From the NCBI GenBank assembly GCA_934546935.1, contig CAKTEH010000016.1:1-46771 (forward strand): 46,771 nucleotides of DNA, read 5' to 3'. The stretch is from an uncultured Eubacteriales bacterium. Lineage in GTDB: Bacteria > Bacillota > Clostridia > Oscillospirales > QAMX01. The position numbers and the translations under genes are program-made. The notes below the pieces were generated by a model, which saw only the letters and a program-made list of their open reading frames with translations, did not search any database and was not told the DNA's origin. Shown piece by piece: positions 8,501-16,308 of the stretch (positions within the stretch are counted from its first letter, which is position 1; each line of letters begins with the position of its first letter).

Positions 8501-9283
8501 AAGGATATCAAATATACGGTTAAATCTGGCGATCTGATTTCAATGGATGTATCTGATTTCCGCAAGGTTTGCGAAGATGCTACTGGCCTTGACTTGAGCC
8601 ATGTTTATTTTGACGTTGGCAGTGTTTCCGGTGGTAAGCTGTATCATAAGACGACCAGCAGTTCCGTAGGCTCTTCGACCCCGTTCTATGTTGCAACGAA
8701 TAAGACTACGCAGATTTCCAATGTGAAGTTCCGGCCCAGCATCAGCAAGGGTGAAGCGTCTTTCACTTATACGGCTTACTCCAGCGGCGGTACCTATCTT
8801 TATACCGGCAAGGTTGTTGTCAGCTTGTATACGGAAACCAAAACCCCGACGCATAAGTCCTGTGTGTTGTCTGCGCAGAAAATGGTCTGTAACGGCGAAA
8901 GCGTATCGCTCCAGGCTTATAATATCGATGGATATAACTACCTGAAGCTTCGTGATATTGCGGCGCTGATGGCAAGCACTGGTTCCAAATTCTCGATCCA
9001 GGTGATTGACAATGCTACGAAGAAGGAAGTCTACTGTGTCCTCGGCGGCAGTTATACAAAGGTTGCCGATGACTTGAAGACTGGAACGGATCAGTCCAAG
9101 ACCTGTGTAGCCAGCAGCTGGGCATTCTACGTCGATGGTGAATATAAGTCGGTTTATGTTTATAACATCGGTGGGTATAACTACTTCAAGCTCCGCGATT
9201 TGGGCGATGCCCTTGAGTTTGATGTGGACTACAGCGCTACGACCAATACCGCAATCATCAGTTCCAGCGACTACAGAGGCTAA
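5591..9283 (+). CDS. large secreted repeat protein with C-terminal stalk domain
   Basis: A 1230-residue extracellular protein. Residues 1-29 are a signal peptide (KK, a hydrophobic stretch of about 15, cut near MAA). Residues 30-1083 are a chain of eight or nine degenerate beta-rich modules of 105-135 residues; each begins with a helix-like 'SDF..' segment, passes a G-T-L/F-Y-Y turn and ends in a 'Y.G.v..tv' strand. Residues about 1085-1230 carry two YNI-GGYNY-KLRD units, the hallmark of the copper amine oxidase N-like 'stalk' domain (PF07833) common on Clostridia surface proteins. There is no LPXTG, SLH or lipobox, so the means of attachment is not visible. Role is likely surface-layer, adhesin or glycan binding, by inference. 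GGAGAA sits 8 bases before the ATG. It is monocistronic, with its own promoter and a strong terminator. Confidence 0.85.
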   Translation: MTNTGLKKAVSLFLALALIVSIFPMSMAATGDMTAALTVTKDSLTWPSLAGVNPGWAAIFSNDLGEISLETDDTGITILDQSGKTVESGTRIAVADIGSYCVSVDGSVDAGEVSVKVTGYLKSGSAYSNVRTLKITVKELAPLTASLSVEQMSSASLAIIKTKFGSELDHVEFDFSQGGGYSLVIGTYNVTGPIIEAADLSIVELKAGSEAKTGAKITVAGYTSDGKKINDLILTVNVSTPSVGEFEVGYIGTEAASINISDFNKVLDAAYPGWTISGINGISFSGNGTFYTKDGQAILSNTTLLVSNVSSIFFKANGTLSTTTASYEATASKGKETFVYTGTIRLTSSVGTAKDIDITLGKEDTVVKIPAVNFLTACGLVTANKMSLSLSTRASQISQAYVVKTAQNGSITKMPVLDVDNPITLALNDYVEITFVADKLTADATLSYTLTIDGKFYQGGINLTAYKAQADTNVDEFSISLTGTTQSANFSISDISAKCGKDVKITGITFTFSSSDLTMKLGNETVVSGTAYEVINSSSVTVTSKNYTSDVRVYYVATTDDGARYLGSIVFKKLKSGSVADLSAYSIYVPGGSYYGQIDAADISAQIKNDYITNFKLVNAEITYVTGKDSKGKDITATATIFNGSKWTSSSTYGYLSTSNTKPSAATEFTISDSLYYIPGTVSGTVKITYYAYGRETIYTGTLVYTVYNGSGLDVELNLRSRDPFALTSADKEKVIFADQIKSVVELAFGKTATADYIIFDKPATGMANYGTLYSNSALSALSTVNGYYFTNPVAEKATNPISGLYYVPTMTSGTYKVDYTLFVTFDKTVYELNGSLTIKTPSDTKIDADVLYQTTTNNRVSFAASDFSDYLKSIRSSYVFESVKFGAIPDTGTLYYSNTAITKDTVGNYNFYENITNNRASIAYVSYVPAGTNYYVAIPFTIYYKQSSTSSITTSREGTLVITVTSGEVKDIKYTVKSGDLISMDVSDFRKVCEDATGLDLSHVYFDVGSVSGGKLYHKTTSSSVGSSTPFYVATNKTTQISNVKFRPSISKGEASFTYTAYSSGGTYLYTGKVVVSLYTETKTPTHKSCVLSAQKMVCNGESVSLQAYNIDGYNYLKLRDIAALMASTGSKFSIQVIDNATKKEVYCVLGGSYTKVADDLKTGTDQSKTCVASSWAFYVDGEYKSVYVYNIGGYNYFKLRDLGDALEFDVDYSATTNTAIISSSDYRG
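6020..8838 (+). repeat. eight degenerate in-frame modules in the surface protein
   Basis: Module starts lie near residues 144, 257, 366, 487, 596, 724, 860 and 982. Shared elements are a leading (A/V)SDF or ADIS segment, V-F/I-F followed by GTLYY or GTFY, and a closing Y-x-G-x-(V/I) strand. DNA identity is low, so the duplications are old; residues 30-143 may be a ninth unit. Boundaries are approximate because I aligned them by eye. Confidence 0.65.
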
Positions 9284-9293
9284 AGTTTATAAA

Positions 9294-9326
9294 CGAACCG
9301 CTCCCATAGGGGGCGGTTCGTTTTTT
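9294..9326 (+). terminator. terminator of the surface-protein gene
   Basis: Stem CGAACCGC/GCGGTTCG, extended by CCC/GGG, followed by six T residues, 10 bases past the stop. Confidence 0.93.
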
Positions 9327-9340
9327 CGTTTGCCCGCGCG

Positions 9341-9369
9341 TTGACATTCCAGTTATTTTTCGCTAAAAT
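9341..9369 (+). promoter_or_regulatory. promoter of the esterase pair
   Basis: Perfect TTGACA, 17 bases, TAAAAT. Leader of about 30 bases ending in GGGAGG. Confidence 0.88.
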
Positions 9370-9405
9370 ACATGTATATAATTTTTACCTGTGAGGGAGG
9401 AACCT

Positions 9406-10953
9406 ATGTTAAGAATCACCAATACGGAATTTGGAAAGGTCAAAGGCGCGCCTGCGGCAGACCCGCGGATTACAGCATTTTTGGGTATACCCTATGCGGC
9501 GCCAGCCAGCGGCCCTCTGCGCTGGCGTGCACCGCAGCCGCGTGCACCCTGGGATGGCGTCCGTGAATGTTATGTTTATGGCGACTCGCCTATGCAGCGC
9601 AGGCCGGGCGTTGGCGCGAATGTCAACGCGCAGGAATGGCATGTGGATCCGGATCTCCCTATGAGCGAGGACTGCCTGAATCTGAATGTCTGGACGCCCG
9701 CTATGACCGGGGAGGAAAAGTTGCCCGTAATGGTTTATCTTTATGGCGGCGCCTCTCTTTGGGGGTATACAGCCCAGATGGAGCTCGACGGCGAGCGTTT
9801 GGCACGCCGTGGGATTGTGGTGGTTACGGTGAATTACAGGGTGAATATTTTCGGCTATTTTGCGCATCCGGAACTTACCGCGGAGTGCGGAGAGGATTAC
9901 TGCACCAATTTCGGCTATCTTGACCAGCAGGCAGCACTTGCTTGGGTACGACGCAACATCGCCAATTTCGGCGGCAACCCGGATAATGTAACGCTGTTTG
10001 GCCAATCGGCAGGAGCTGGAAGCACCATTGCGCAGCTTGTCAGCCCCACGACGGATCCCAATACGATCCACCGTGCGATCATTCAGTCGGGCGGCGGAAT
10101 GAGCTACGGCGTAAAATCCCGCTTCAGTTACACGCTGAAGGAGGCGGAAGCGGAAGGCGTCCGTTTCCTTGAGCATATTGGCTGCAAAAGCCTGGCTGAA
10201 GCAAGGGCGCTGGATGCGGAGACGCTGCGTGACCTGGTTTTTGCCAATCTCAATGATTTCCGTTTTGCGCCCTGCGTTGACGGGAAGTTTTTGGTCGAGG
10301 ACGCTACGGTTTCTTTTGCAGAGAACCGTTGGCTGCGTGTGCCGGTCATGATCGGGAATACCGCGAAGGATACGGATTTTGGGAGCGGCTATATCGGCGG
10401 ACGGACGCCGGATGAGTTTAAAGCTTCGGTCCAAGCAAATTATCCGGAAATAGCGGATAAGATCCTGGAGCTTGCAGATTATGAAAGCTATGATATCGAT
10501 GAAATCCGGAAAAACTGCAAAGCGCAGGCAGCTTTCTTTGCCCCGCAGCTTCTTGCACTGCGTGCGGCGGATGACGGCCTTTCCAGCTATGTTTATCTGT
10601 TTGACGGCGACATGCCGGGGGACAACCAGGGTGCATTCCATTCCTCTGAACTTTGGTTTATGTTTGAAACGCTTGCTAAATGCTGGCGTCCTTTTACAGG
10701 GAAGCATTATGACCTGGCCCGGAAGATGTGCAATTATTGGGCAAACTTTGCAAAAACAGGGGATCCGAATGGGTTGGATATCGACGGCACGCCAATGCCG
10801 GTTTGGGAAAAGTATACGGATGCCAACCGCCGTGCAATTGAATTCCGATTCGATATAGAAATGACGCATAAGGATGAAACACCGGCGTTTACCGCAATGT
10901 TTAACTATGCGGCAGATAAGCTTTGGAGGAAAAAAGATGAACAGAACGGTTAA
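9406..10953 (+). CDS. carboxylesterase type B, first of two paralogs
   Basis: A 515-residue cytoplasmic serine esterase of the carboxylesterase/para-nitrobenzyl esterase family (PF00135). Marks: FLGIPYAAP near the N-terminus, SEDCLNLNVW, VNYRVNIFGYF, nucleophile Ser201 in GQSAG, and His412 in AFHSSELWF. The oxyanion segment is LYGGAS rather than the usual HGGG. The acid position is odd: the usual GxTxDEG reads GNTAKDTDFG, with one extra residue and Thr where Glu is expected. ATG 9406 was picked because GGGAGG lies 5 bases before it. Its last 17 bases overlap the next gene, a close paralog. Natural substrate unknown; acyl groups on plant glycans fit the neighbourhood but this is inference. Confidence 0.92.
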   Translation: MLRITNTEFGKVKGAPAADPRITAFLGIPYAAPASGPLRWRAPQPRAPWDGVRECYVYGDSPMQRRPGVGANVNAQEWHVDPDLPMSEDCLNLNVWTPAMTGEEKLPVMVYLYGGASLWGYTAQMELDGERLARRGIVVVTVNYRVNIFGYFAHPELTAECGEDYCTNFGYLDQQAALAWVRRNIANFGGNPDNVTLFGQSAGAGSTIAQLVSPTTDPNTIHRAIIQSGGGMSYGVKSRFSYTLKEAEAEGVRFLEHIGCKSLAEARALDAETLRDLVFANLNDFRFAPCVDGKFLVEDATVSFAENRWLRVPVMIGNTAKDTDFGSGYIGGRTPDEFKASVQANYPEIADKILELADYESYDIDEIRKNCKAQAAFFAPQLLALRAADDGLSSYVYLFDGDMPGDNQGAFHSSELWFMFETLAKCWRPFTGKHYDLARKMCNYWANFAKTGDPNGLDIDGTPMPVWEKYTDANRRAIEFRFDIEMTHKDETPAFTAMFNYAADKLWRKKDEQNG

Positions 10954-12460
10954 AATTGAAAATGGCCTTGTCCGTGGCGCCGCATCCAGCCATCCATTGG
11001 TTACAGCTTTCAAGGGCATTCCTTTTGCTGCGCCGCCTGTCGGCAGAAACCGTTGGCGTGTTCCGCAGCCGGCAGAAGACTGGGATGGTGTGCGCGACTG
11101 TTATACGTTTGCTCCCGCAGCGATGCAGCAGCGTCCGCATGCGGATTTTGAGAATATGTATATCCGTGAATTCTATGTAGACCCGGATTTTGAGCAGAGC
11201 GAAGACTGCCTCTATCTGAACGTCTGGACGCCTTCCGTCCATTTTGATGATAAGCTCCCGGTTATTGTCTGGTATCATGGTGGTGGTATGCAGGGCGGCT
11301 ATACTTCAGAAATGGAGTTTACAGGCGAACATATGGCGAGGCGGGGCGTCGTTTTTGTCAGTATCGCTTACCGCTTGGGTGTCTTCGGGTATCTTGCCCA
11401 TTCAGAGATCACGGCTGAGGGGAAGGCAAACGGGGAAGGGTATGCAAATTTTGGCCTGCATGACCAGCGTGCCGGCTTGATGTGGGTAAAGCGGAATATT
11501 GCCGCTTTCGGTGGAGATCCGGATCAGATCACGATTTCCGGCCAATCGGCAGGTGGGCGCAGCGTCTTGTTCCACTCTATGACGCCCTATACAAAGCCTG
11601 GCGATTTTCAGCGCATAATCAGCCAGTCCGGCGTAGGGATACCTTATTTTGGCTATGATTATCCCCAACTTGAAAGGGCCGAGTTGGAGGGTGAAAAGCT
11701 TTTTGCCGCGCTGGGCGTTAAAACCCTTGCTGAGGCGCGGCAGGTTGATGCAGAAACGCTGCGTATTGCCGGCGTAAAACATACCGGTGCGCGCTGGGGC
11801 GTTTGCGTGGACGGGGATTTTATCCCGCAGCATCCGTGCATGCTGTTGGCACAGGGCATGTTTGTGAAGGTGCCGACGCTGTGCGGCTGCACGCAGAAGG
11901 ATGCGAATTGGCTGGATGGTTGCGAAAATACCGACGCGCTTGCTGAAAAAATGAAAAAACTGTTTCCCAATCGTTCGGAAAAAATCCTTGGGTTGTGTGC
12001 TGCCGCCGGAGAGGGGATGCAAGCGCAGCTTGCGCAGTGCAACGTCAATGTGCATCGCTTTGGTTATGAGCTTTTGGCGCGCCGCCTTGCAGATTTTGGC
12101 GTGGATGCTTACCTGTATTTCTTTGATTCAGATATGCCGGGCGATGATCATGGTGCTTTCCATTCCAGTGAGCTTTGGTTTGTATTTGAAACTTTGCAGC
12201 TATGTTGGCGTCCGTTTGAGGGCCGGCATTATGAGCTGGCAAGGAAGGTTTGCAATTATTGGAGCAATTTTGTGAAAAACGGCAATCCTAACGGTTTAGA
12301 TCAGGACGGTACAGCGATGCCTGTATGGAAGCATTATACAGAAGCAGAGCCTTATGTGATGCATTTGTCTGGTATTCCGCATATGGAGACCGAAAAACAG
12401 CCAGAAGCGGTCTACGAGATGCTCGATGAAGCAAGCGATTCCCTTTGGAGAAATAAATAA
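10937..12460 (+). CDS. carboxylesterase type B, second paralog
   Basis: A 507-residue paralog of the preceding enzyme, roughly half identical by eye. Nucleophile Ser204 (GQSAG), His409 (AFHSSELWF), oxyanion HGGG intact. The acid motif reads GCTQKDANW: the same one-residue insertion as its neighbour, again without the usual Glu. Start ATG 10937 has TGGAGGA in front, inside the end of the first gene, so the two are translationally coupled. No signal peptide. Tandem duplication followed by divergence is the simple reading. A bidirectional terminator follows 10 bases after the stop. Confidence 0.92.
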   Translation: MNRTVKIENGLVRGAASSHPLVTAFKGIPFAAPPVGRNRWRVPQPAEDWDGVRDCYTFAPAAMQQRPHADFENMYIREFYVDPDFEQSEDCLYLNVWTPSVHFDDKLPVIVWYHGGGMQGGYTSEMEFTGEHMARRGVVFVSIAYRLGVFGYLAHSEITAEGKANGEGYANFGLHDQRAGLMWVKRNIAAFGGDPDQITISGQSAGGRSVLFHSMTPYTKPGDFQRIISQSGVGIPYFGYDYPQLERAELEGEKLFAALGVKTLAEARQVDAETLRIAGVKHTGARWGVCVDGDFIPQHPCMLLAQGMFVKVPTLCGCTQKDANWLDGCENTDALAEKMKKLFPNRSEKILGLCAAAGEGMQAQLAQCNVNVHRFGYELLARRLADFGVDAYLYFFDSDMPGDDHGAFHSSELWFVFETLQLCWRPFEGRHYELARKVCNYWSNFVKNGNPNGLDQDGTAMPVWKHYTEAEPYVMHLSGIPHMETEKQPEAVYEMLDEASDSLWRNK

Positions 12461-12470
12461 GTATAAAAGT

Positions 12471-12512
12471 AGGCCCATTCCCCTGCAAGAAGGGAATGGG
12501 CCTTTCTCATTT
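12471..12512. terminator. bidirectional terminator between esterases and ireB
   Basis: A 12-bp stem (12471-12482 with 12492-12503). The plus-strand flank is TTCTCATTTT and the minus-strand flank CTTTTATAC, so it can end both convergent units. Confidence 0.88.
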
Positions 12513-12528
12513 TGAACCTATGCCTTAA

Positions 12529-12780
12529 TTAATTCTGCGGTTTGTCCAGATAGTTTTTCAAAAGCTCCGCTAAGATTTCATCCCGGTCAATTTTTGCGAT
12601 GATCTTGCGCGCATTGTTATGCGCGGTGATATAAGTGGGATCTTCGGAAAGTATGTAACCGACAAGCTGCATAACAGGGTTATATCCCTTTTCCTTTAAG
12701 GCGGAATAAACAAGGTCAAGCGACGCATGTAATTCCTGTGCGCGGTTCAATTCGAAGTTGATTGTATTGGCCTGATCCAT
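12529..12780 (-). CDS. ireB: IreB family regulatory phosphoprotein (UPF0297)
   Basis: A small 83-residue cytoplasmic protein. In Enterococcus IreB is a substrate of the PASTA-domain Ser/Thr kinase IreK and affects cephalosporin resistance. The family block is clear: LDLVYSALKEKGYNPVMQLVGYILSEDP split by the usual spacing from YITAHNNARKII and RDEILAELLKNYL. The start at 12780 follows AAAGGAGG; the upstream in-frame ATG 18 codons earlier has none. In most Bacillota ireB sits with alaS and the ruvX/yqgF resolvase gene; here it stands alone with its own promoter. No PASTA kinase is in the window. Confidence 0.93.
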   Translation of the reverse strand: MDQANTINFELNRAQELHASLDLVYSALKEKGYNPVMQLVGYILSEDPTYITAHNNARKIIAKIDRDEILAELLKNYLDKPQN

Positions 12781-12834
12781 CTGTATTCCTCCTTTACTGT
12801 CAGTGTGGTTGTTGGCCTTTCCTTTTACATACAT

Positions 12835-12863
12835 ATCATAACATATTCCGCTGAAAATGTCTG
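12835..12863 (-). promoter_or_regulatory. promoter of ireB
   Basis: Minus strand CAGACA, 17 bases, TATGAT; leader about 47 bases. Confidence 0.65.
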
Positions 12864-13150
12864 TTTCAGGAGCATTACGGTTTTATTTCAGTTTTATTAC
12901 AGTTCCTGGAAGAATTTTCTCTGGATTTGTCCCGTTGGTTTTCCTGCCCTGTGCCGGCTGCATTAAAGCGGCGAAAGAAATGAAGCGGCTTGGAAAGATA
13001 GAAGGTACTTTATCCTATGCCGGAAAAGATTCCTGTATTCCACTTTCTTCAGATTGTATGCGGTCCGGCCTTAGGATGCTGATTGGTTGAATATGCAAAA
13101 ATTTGGATAATGCCTGTGGTAAAATCACAGCGGCGCCCGGGAAGAAATCA
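12864..13150. other. intergenic region between ireB and the pbp gene
   Basis: With the ireB promoter this gap covers about 370 bases from the ireB start. A 77-codon plus-strand frame (12857-13090) has no ribosome binding site or family match and was not called. No RNA motif was recognised. Confidence 0.45.
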
Positions 13151-13187
13151 GCCTCTTTATTACGGCTGGTTGCCGCAATAAAGAGGC
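13151..13187 (-). terminator. probable terminator of the nine-gene operon
   Basis: An 11-bp stem (13151-13161 with 13177-13187) with a smaller CGGC/GCCG stem inside, 6 bases past the pbp stop. The minus-strand tail TGATTTCTTC is only moderately T-rich. Confidence 0.65.
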
Positions 13188-13193
13188 CGAAGT

Positions 13194-14531
13194 TTATTCT
13201 TCTGCAAGCCGGCGCAGCGCGCTTTGCAGGATCGTATTGGCCAGCGCCCCGGCATTTGCAGAACCGGAGCCGCCATTTTCGATTAAGACGACAAATGCCA
13301 GCGGAGCCTCTTCATTTTGAAGGAACCCGACAAACCAGGCGTGCGGTACGGCATCGCCGCCAACCTCTGCCGTACCGGATTTGGCACGTATAGACAGCCC
13401 TGGATAATTGCCGCTGCCATAGTTGGCGCTTACATTATAGGCCATCATCTGCCGGAGGGTATCTGCGGTTTCCGCAGAAATCATACGGTTGCTTCCAGAG
13501 CTTTCAGAGGACAATAAGCGCGGCGATATGGCATTGCCGCCGTTTGCAATGGCGCCCATTGCCTGCAACACGGCCATAGGATTAACCAGGTCCGTAGACT
13601 GTCCAATGCCGGACCAGGCCAGCTCAAATGCATCGTCCGTTTCGTCGAAACTGCCTGCGGCCGTTGTAATCTCCCCGAGCTGGAGTGTTTGTGTTAAACC
13701 AAACCGCTGTGCATAGCTGGCAATTGCTTCGCTGCCGAGCAGCTGGGAAAGCTGGGCAAAAGCACAGTTGCATGATTTTGCCAACGCATCCCCAATTTTA
13801 ATTGTTCCATGGATTCCTTGGCAGTTTACGGCTTTTCCGTCGATGATATAGCTGCCTTCACAGAGAAATTCCCGGTCAAATAGATCATTCAGTGTATCGA
13901 TCGCACACGCGGTTGTGATCAATTTGAAAATGGAACCAGGTGTGAATGTGGAAGAAATACAACGGTTGACGTAGGCGCCGGTATACTGCGGATTTGTATC
14001 CAGATCCTGCGGCATATTCTCAGGATCAAAAGATGGGGCGCTGACCATGCACAGAATTTCACCGGTTTTGTAATTGTAAACAAGCACACATCCGCGGCGT
14101 CCGGCAAGGGCTGTGTAAGCGTCGGCACATAGCTGTGCATCCAGCGTAAGGGCAAGGGTCGTACCTGCACGGGAAAGCGTATAGACCCCATTGATAAAAT
14201 CGAACCCGGAAAGTATGGAAGCATATTTTCGTGCAACACTTGTCCCGATATTGCCATTGCGGTCGCCGGTAACATGCAGCGTCGCTGTGCGTATTAACGC
14301 ATCGGAATGATATACTTTCCCATCTTCCGTATTTTGCAGGAGTAAAATGCCGTTACGGTCCACAATCTGTCCGCGCGTGAGTTTCCCGCCTGCGTAGACA
14401 GAACGGTTCGCGCTGAAAGATACCCAGGCCGCGCCGTCGCGTACATAGGCGCTGATGTAAAAGATAATACCGGCTGTCAGTGCGAGAACCAGCACAAGTG
14501 CAATCAGCGTACGGTTTTTAACTTTATTCAC
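13194..14531 (-). CDS. penicillin-binding transpeptidase (class B, short)
   Basis: A 445-residue membrane-anchored peptidoglycan transpeptidase. One N-terminal membrane segment (9-29), then a short linker and the penicillin-binding domain: SIFK (Ser200-Lys203), SCN (253-255) and KSG (384-386) in the right order. It lacks the long dimerisation region of FtsI or PBP2, like the PbpA proteins that pair with SEDS enzymes in Actinobacteria and many Clostridia. GTG start at 14531, preceded by AAAGGAGG, overlaps the end of the FHA-SEDS gene by 8 bases, so the glycosyltransferase and transpeptidase are made together and probably act as one synthase. Last gene of the operon. Confidence 0.92.
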   Translation of the reverse strand: MNKVKNRTLIALVLVLALTAGIIFYISAYVRDGAAWVSFSANRSVYAGGKLTRGQIVDRNGILLLQNTEDGKVYHSDALIRTATLHVTGDRNGNIGTSVARKYASILSGFDFINGVYTLSRAGTTLALTLDAQLCADAYTALAGRRGCVLVYNYKTGEILCMVSAPSFDPENMPQDLDTNPQYTGAYVNRCISSTFTPGSIFKLITTACAIDTLNDLFDREFLCEGSYIIDGKAVNCQGIHGTIKIGDALAKSCNCAFAQLSQLLGSEAIASYAQRFGLTQTLQLGEITTAAGSFDETDDAFELAWSGIGQSTDLVNPMAVLQAMGAIANGGNAISPRLLSSESSGSNRMISAETADTLRQMMAYNVSANYGSGNYPGLSIRAKSGTAEVGGDAVPHAWFVGFLQNEEAPLAFVVLIENGGSGSANAGALANTILQSALRRLAEE

Positions 14532-16278
14532 GAGACCCTGCCTCCTTTGACCGGTCGAGCTTTACAACGAAACTGGCGTTTGGGCGGGTGTCATTTGCTT
14601 TAATAAATGCCAGAAGCCCCCAGCAGGCAATCATACTCGACCCGCCCGTGGAAACGAAGGGAAAGGTCACGCCGGTCAGGGGCAGGATGTCCACAGATCC
14701 GAAAACATTGAGCATCATTTGGAACACCAGCATGGACGCCGCTGCACAGGCTACAATAACATAATAGGACGAACGGCCGATCGATGAGCTTTTTACTGCA
14801 AATATTGCCAGAATTGCCACTGCAGCTACTGCGCATAGGGCAACAATTAACCCAAGCTCCTCGCACAAGATGCCGAAAACGAGGTCAGTACTAGATGCCC
14901 CGATATTTTGCAGCCAGCCTTCTCCTGCGCCAAGGCCAAACAGGCCGCCGCTTGCCGCGGCAGACATTGTACGGGTTTGTTGGTAACCGGAGCTCTGTGC
15001 ATATTCCCAAACGTGCCGCCACGCAGCAAAGCGGTTGGCAATATAAGGTTTTGCCTTGATTACCAGGAATGCGCCGAGCGCAGCTCCGGAGCAGATCAAT
15101 ACCACAGAAGCCAGATCTCCGGAACGAAGGAAGGCGATGACGATAAATGTTACAAAGAAGATCAGCGCAGTTCCATAGTCGCCCTGCAACGCCAACGCAA
15201 TGACGCAGGCTCCGGCGAGCGCAACAAAGCCGATCAGGTTACGCCGGGTATACAGGCGTTCCAAGGATGCTGCTCCGGAAAAAACAAACAAAACCTTTGC
15301 AAATTCCGAAAGCTGCAGTGTAATCCCCCCGAGATTAATCCAGTTTTTTGCGCCGTAGCGCTCCTCGCCCAGCACAAGCGTCAGCGTCAGCATTGCCAGC
15401 GTGCCGATAGCGGCGGGCCAACGCAGCTTTTTAATCCATTCGGAATTGCGGAGAATCCACCCAAGGGTCAGAAATATCGCGGCACCCATTGCCAGGGCAA
15501 TAAACTGCTTCAGCAGTCCGGACGGGTAAGCCGAAGCGCATACAGTCAACCCGAGTGTTGACAGGAAGAATCCGATCAGGTCGATTTCAAAGCCGTGGCG
15601 GCGCATTGCCCGGAAGGTGAAGTACCAGACCCACATCATGACCATCAGGACAATAAAAACAAACGGCAGGGCCCAGGTAAAGCTTTCATGCGTGGAAATA
15701 ATCAGCTGTATCAGCGAGAAAATCTGAAATTCGCTGAGCCACACCAAAATCAGTACAGGGCTTACCCAGATACTCTGGCGGGTACGCTTAAGCTTATTTT
15801 CCGTTTTTTCTTTGTCGCCTGCCGGCAACAGTACCAATTCTTGCCCGCCGACGGAAATCAGATCGCCATATTGCACCGGAGTCGGGCCTATAATCTTTTT
15901 TCCATTGACAAAAGTACCTGTTTTGGAATTCAGGTCGCTTATATGCCAATTCCCGTCGCCATCACGCGCCAGTACGGCATGATTGCGGGAAACTGTGGGA
16001 AGGTTAACAACAATATCGCTTTGTCTGGCGCGGCCGATCGTATTTTCCCAATGGCCGATATCCATTCGCGCGCTCCCGACACACAGATATGCCCAAAGTT
16101 CGCGGTCAACCTTCCCTTTAAGCAGGGAGACGGCACAGCTGACTACGATAAAAAGGGCGAGGACGCATAGGGCATAGCGGATAAAACAAGTGATGATTCC
16201 AAAAATTTCGGGATATGCAGTTACCGCATCCGCAATATTGGCACGGATAAGGTCAACGGATGGCAGGAAATCAAACAT
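14524..16278 (-). CDS. FHA domain fused to a SEDS glycosyltransferase (FtsW/RodA/SpoVE family)
   Basis: A 584-residue membrane protein. Residues about 27-52 form a membrane helix, 70-150 are a cytoplasmic FHA (phosphothreonine-binding) domain with GRARQSD (82-88), SRNH (97-100) and SKTGTFVNG (118-126), and from about 168 on a ten-helix SEDS domain follows, with GDYGTALIFF, SGGLFGLGAGEG, CEELGLI and FPFVSTGGSS motifs. SEDS proteins polymerise lipid II into glycan strands. The fusion suggests activity or location is set by a phosphoprotein, most simply a target of a PASTA-type kinase, though no such kinase is in the window. Start ATG 16278 follows AAAGGAGG, 30 bases after mfd. Whether it serves division, elongation or sporulation cannot be told. 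Confidence 0.93.
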   Translation of the reverse strand: MFDFLPSVDLIRANIADAVTAYPEIFGIITCFIRYALCVLALFIVVSCAVSLLKGKVDRELWAYLCVGSARMDIGHWENTIGRARQSDIVVNLPTVSRNHAVLARDGDGNWHISDLNSKTGTFVNGKKIIGPTPVQYGDLISVGGQELVLLPAGDKEKTENKLKRTRQSIWVSPVLILVWLSEFQIFSLIQLIISTHESFTWALPFVFIVLMVMMWVWYFTFRAMRRHGFEIDLIGFFLSTLGLTVCASAYPSGLLKQFIALAMGAAIFLTLGWILRNSEWIKKLRWPAAIGTLAMLTLTLVLGEERYGAKNWINLGGITLQLSEFAKVLFVFSGAASLERLYTRRNLIGFVALAGACVIALALQGDYGTALIFFVTFIVIAFLRSGDLASVVLICSGAALGAFLVIKAKPYIANRFAAWRHVWEYAQSSGYQQTRTMSAAASGGLFGLGAGEGWLQNIGASSTDLVFGILCEELGLIVALCAVAAVAILAIFAVKSSSIGRSSYYVIVACAAASMLVFQMMLNVFGSVDILPLTGVTFPFVSTGGSSMIACWGLLAFIKANDTRPNASFVVKLDRSKEAGSRE

Positions 16279-16308
16279 GAAAAATGCCGCCTCCTTTCAT
16301 AATTTGGC

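Noticed and set aside
9409..11019. 536-codon minus-strand open frame opposite the first esterase
   Set aside because: It lies antisense to a clear carboxylesterase, has no family motif or ribosome binding site, and is explained by the codon pattern of the real gene.
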